From Cyclobacteriaceae bacterium (GTDB lineage: Bacteria > Bacteroidota > Bacteroidia > Cytophagales > Cyclobacteriaceae): DNA of 8,189 bases. This document shows, one piece after another, positions 6,883 through 8,189 of the stretch (its first letter is position 1; each line of letters opens with the position of its first letter). The notes under the pieces were generated by a model. The model ran no database searches. It saw nothing but the letters and a program-made list of their open reading frames with translations, and was not told where the DNA came from. The translations under genes and the position numbers were made by a program. The stretch is taken from NCBI GenBank assembly GCA_028289505.1, contig JANQPK010000429.1, positions 1 to 8,189 of the forward strand. The letters are read 5' to 3'.

Positions 6883-6901
6883 CCGGCAGGTGACTTATTA
6901 T

Positions 6902-7300
6902 TCACAGAGATATTTCCACCCGAATAGTTTCTGCTACTGAAGCTAGTTGCTCTGGAGAAGGGCTTAATTTGGGCCTGCTGAAATTCATATCGTCCATACT
7001 GTTCATTGGGATAAGATGAATATGACAATGAGGGACTTCAAGTCCGATCACCGCAACCCCTATCCTCAAACAGGGGATTGCCTGTTTCAGGCCCTTAGCG
7101 ACCTTCCTACTGAACAATTGCAGCTGGCTGTAACCTTCCTGATCAAGATCAAACAGGTAGTCAATTTCTTGCTTGGGAACTACCAAGGTGTGTCCGCTTA
7201 CCAGAGGGTTGATATCCAAGAATGCGATATGATGTTGGTCTTCTGCTACGATGTGGGCTGGAATCTCCCTTTTGATGATGCGAGTGAATATACTAGACAT
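6902..7300 (-). CDS. HIT family protein (histidine triad nucleotide hydrolase or binding protein)
   Basis: This 132-residue cytoplasmic protein has the full HIT layout. An N-terminal SIFTRIIKREIPAHIVAED segment (3-21) is typical of the Hint branch, followed by AFLDINPLVSGHTLVVPK (26-43). The triad is HCHIHLIP (91-98), with His93 as the expected nucleophile. Hint proteins hydrolyse nucleoside phosphoramidates and similar nucleotide conjugates; the natural substrate here is unknown. The ATG at 7300 shares one base with the greA stop codon (TGATG), so translation is probably coupled to greA. The end converges on ruvC with 19 bases between stops and no clear hairpin terminator. The C-terminus is unremarkable and the gene looks intact. 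Confidence 0.94.
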   Translation of the reverse strand: MSSIFTRIIKREIPAHIVAEDQHHIAFLDINPLVSGHTLVVPKQEIDYLFDLDQEGYSQLQLFSRKVAKGLKQAIPCLRIGVAVIGLEVPHCHIHLIPMNSMDDMNFSRPKLSPSPEQLASVAETIRVEISL

Positions 7301-7773
7301 CAGATTCCGATATCCAGAATTTTAAATTCCATTTCACCACCTGGTGCTGTTATCACTGCCTTATCCCCTACTTTTTTTCCTAATAGCCCCTGTCCTATCG
7401 GTGATTTGACAGATATCTTTTGCGCTTTCAGATCGGCCTCCTCTTCTGATACCAGGGTGTAACTCAGTTCCATACCGTTCTTGGTGTTCTTTATTTTTAC
7501 CTTGGACAGAATGGATACCTGAGAGGTGTCAATTTTGTTCTCATCTATAACCCGAGCATTCCCCACGATAGTCTCCAGTTTGGCAATCTTTAATTCCAAC
7601 AATCCTTGTGCGTCTTTGGCCGCATCGTACTCCGCATTTTCACTTAGGTCTCCCTTATCTCGGGCTTCAGCAATCTGCTTGGCAATATCGGACCTTCCTT
7701 TCGTTTTTAGCTCATTTAGCTCTTCCTTTAACTTTTGTAGTCCCTCCTCAGTATAGTATGATATTTCCGACAT
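7300..7773 (-). CDS. greA: Transcription elongation factor GreA
   Basis: GreA enters the secondary channel of RNA polymerase and stimulates cleavage of backtracked RNA, rescuing stalled complexes. The 157-residue length is standard. Residues 1-75 form the helical hairpin coiled coil, with the tip motif GDLSENAEYD (41-50) supplying the acidic residues Asp42 and Glu45. Residues about 80-157 form the FKBP-like C-terminal domain with SPIGQGLLGKKVGD (124-137). The ATG at 7773 is preferred over the GTG directly upstream at 7776, giving MSEISYYT at the N-terminus. It is followed by the HIT gene with a one-base overlap. Its leader is unusual: a terminator-like hairpin ends about 18 bases before the start codon, suggesting that expression depends on read-through. 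Confidence 0.97.
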   Translation of the reverse strand: MSEISYYTEEGLQKLKEELNELKTKGRSDIAKQIAEARDKGDLSENAEYDAAKDAQGLLELKIAKLETIVGNARVIDENKIDTSQVSILSKVKIKNTKNGMELSYTLVSEEEADLKAQKISVKSPIGQGLLGKKVGDKAVITAPGGEMEFKILDIGI

Positions 7774-7791
7774 CACATTGATATTTAATTT

Positions 7792-7826
7792 GAAATAAAA
7801 ACGCGGTCTCCAGGAGAACCGCCGTT
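7792..7826 (-). terminator. Intrinsic terminator in the greA leader region
   Basis: On the minus strand the hairpin is AACG-g-CGGT-t-CTC, loop CTG, GAG-ACCG-CGTT. This gives 11 pairs with two single-base bulges, then a T-rich run (GTTTTTATTT). It is the best terminator-shaped element in the window. It could end transcription of the pentapeptide-repeat gene 88 bases upstream, or act as an attenuator in the greA leader. Only about 18 bases remain before the greA start, too few for a separate promoter with a normal leader. Confidence 0.72.
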
Positions 7827-7836
7827 ATTATTATGC

Positions 7837-7858
7837 AATACTATTTAAAGATAGTATT
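7837..7858. repeat. Perfect 8-bp inverted repeat upstream of greA
   Basis: AATACTAT (7837-7844) and ATAGTATT (7851-7858) are exact reverse complements separated by six bases (TTAAAG). The stem is AT-rich, so RNA folding would be weak. An operator site near the greA promoter is an alternative. It lies 11 bases upstream, in the direction of greA transcription, of the terminator-like hairpin. Confidence 0.5.
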
Positions 7859-7888
7859 ATTTGGTAACAAATATTTAACAAAATATGG

Positions 7889-7902
7889 CCCTCTGCGGAG
7901 GG
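7889..7902 (-). repeat. Small GC-rich hairpin just after the pentapeptide-repeat gene
   Basis: CCCTC and GAGGG form a perfect 5-bp stem with a four-base loop, 11 bases beyond the pentapeptide-repeat stop codon. On the minus strand it is followed by CCATATTTTG, which is too broken a T-run for a convincing terminator. The overlapping odd palindrome GGGTAGTACCC (7900-7910) offers a competing fold. It may protect the transcript 3' end or be a weak terminator. Confidence 0.4.
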
Positions 7903-7913
7903 TAGTACCCCGG

Positions 7914-8189
7914 TTAGTTGAAGTTCAGCGCCTCCTTACCCATTAAATGGGGATACGATTCCAGAAGCTTCTCTTTGACCTCTTCGTCAAATTTTGCCAG
8001 GAAAAGCGTCTTAGCTTTCGCAAGACTTTCGATATCTAGCCCCTGAATAGCGCGTAAGTCTGCTTTGTAAAGATTTGCATTGGTAAAAGTAGCACCTGTC
8101 ACATGACACCCTCGGAGCTTAGCTTCCATTAGGAATGCATTGGTGAAATCTGTTTTGATCAGAAAAGCATTCTCAAAGTTCGCCTTAAT
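7914..8189 (-). CDS. Pentapeptide-repeat protein, C-terminal part (5' end outside window)
   Basis: The frame is open to the window edge, so the true start lies beyond 8189; the Met at 8129 is internal because the repeats continue upstream of it. The visible 91 residues begin with about nine tandem pentapeptides of the A(D/N)Lxx type, for example ANFEN, AFLIK, TDFTN, AKLRG, ATFTN, ANLYK and ADLRA. The centre position is F, L or V throughout, as expected for a right-handed quadrilateral beta-helix. A helical tail follows (IESLAKAKTLFLAKFDEEVKEKL, then YPHLM), a C-terminal type seen in other pentapeptide-repeat proteins. No enzyme motif is visible. The family includes gyrase-protecting DNA mimics such as Qnr and MfpA, but most members have no known role, and nothing here supports that function. 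Confidence 0.88.
   Translation of the reverse strand: MKANFENAFLIKTDFTNAFLMEAKLRGCHVTGATFTNANLYKADLRAIQGLDIESLAKAKTLFLAKFDEEVKEKLLESYPHLMGKEALNFN

Noticed and set aside
6883..6901. Possible bidirectional terminator between ruvC and the HIT gene
   Set aside because: Only a 4-bp GTGA/TCAC pairing and the short palindrome GCCGGC are visible, with no proper stem-loop and T-run on either strand.
7016..7462. 148-codon plus-strand open frame across the HIT and greA genes
   Set aside because: It lies antisense to two clearly conserved genes, and its translation has no recognisable domain; it is a shadow of their codon usage.

Overview
The window looks like chromosomal DNA of a Bacteroidota bacterium, probably of the Cytophagales type. 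This is inferred from moderate GC content, genes packed with ATGA/TGATG overlaps, no obvious Shine-Dalgarno sequences, two membrane GT2 glycosyltransferases ending in a W-K-x-R-x-Y tail, and a greA-HIT gene pair. No mobile element, CRISPR array or foreign-looking island was seen.

Layout. Positions 1-18 are the 5' end of a tRNA-Ser gene on the minus strand, cut by the window edge. Positions 85-6268 hold seven minus-strand genes. In transcription order they are: GT2 glycosyltransferase A, an unrecognised 84-residue protein, a GAF-like/PP2C (RsbU/SpoIIE-type) phosphatase, a NodB-type polysaccharide deacetylase, GT2 glycosyltransferase B, a TatD-family metal-dependent hydrolase, and a type I L-asparaginase. 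Every junction but one is a 1- or 4-base stop/start overlap. The exception, between the 84-residue gene and the phosphatase, has a 21-base gap and carries what looks like an intrinsic terminator folded over the end of the small gene. A 50-bp divergent gap separates this cluster from ruvC (plus strand). Convergent to ruvC are a HIT-family protein and greA (minus strand, one-base overlap). Upstream of greA is a 140-bp gap with three hairpins, one of them a good intrinsic terminator only about 18 bases before the greA start. The window ends inside a pentapeptide-repeat gene whose N-terminus is outside.

How the genes may work together. The two glycosyltransferases, the deacetylase and the phosphatase suggest a small cell-surface glycan or glycolipid module under phosphatase-based signalling; this is inference from context. 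TatD and asparaginase look like housekeeping riders on the same transcript. The most unusual features are the hairpins: one inside the glycan gene cluster that may be coupled to translation of the small ORF, and one in the greA leader that would make greA depend on terminator read-through. No complete new defence or mobile system is visible.
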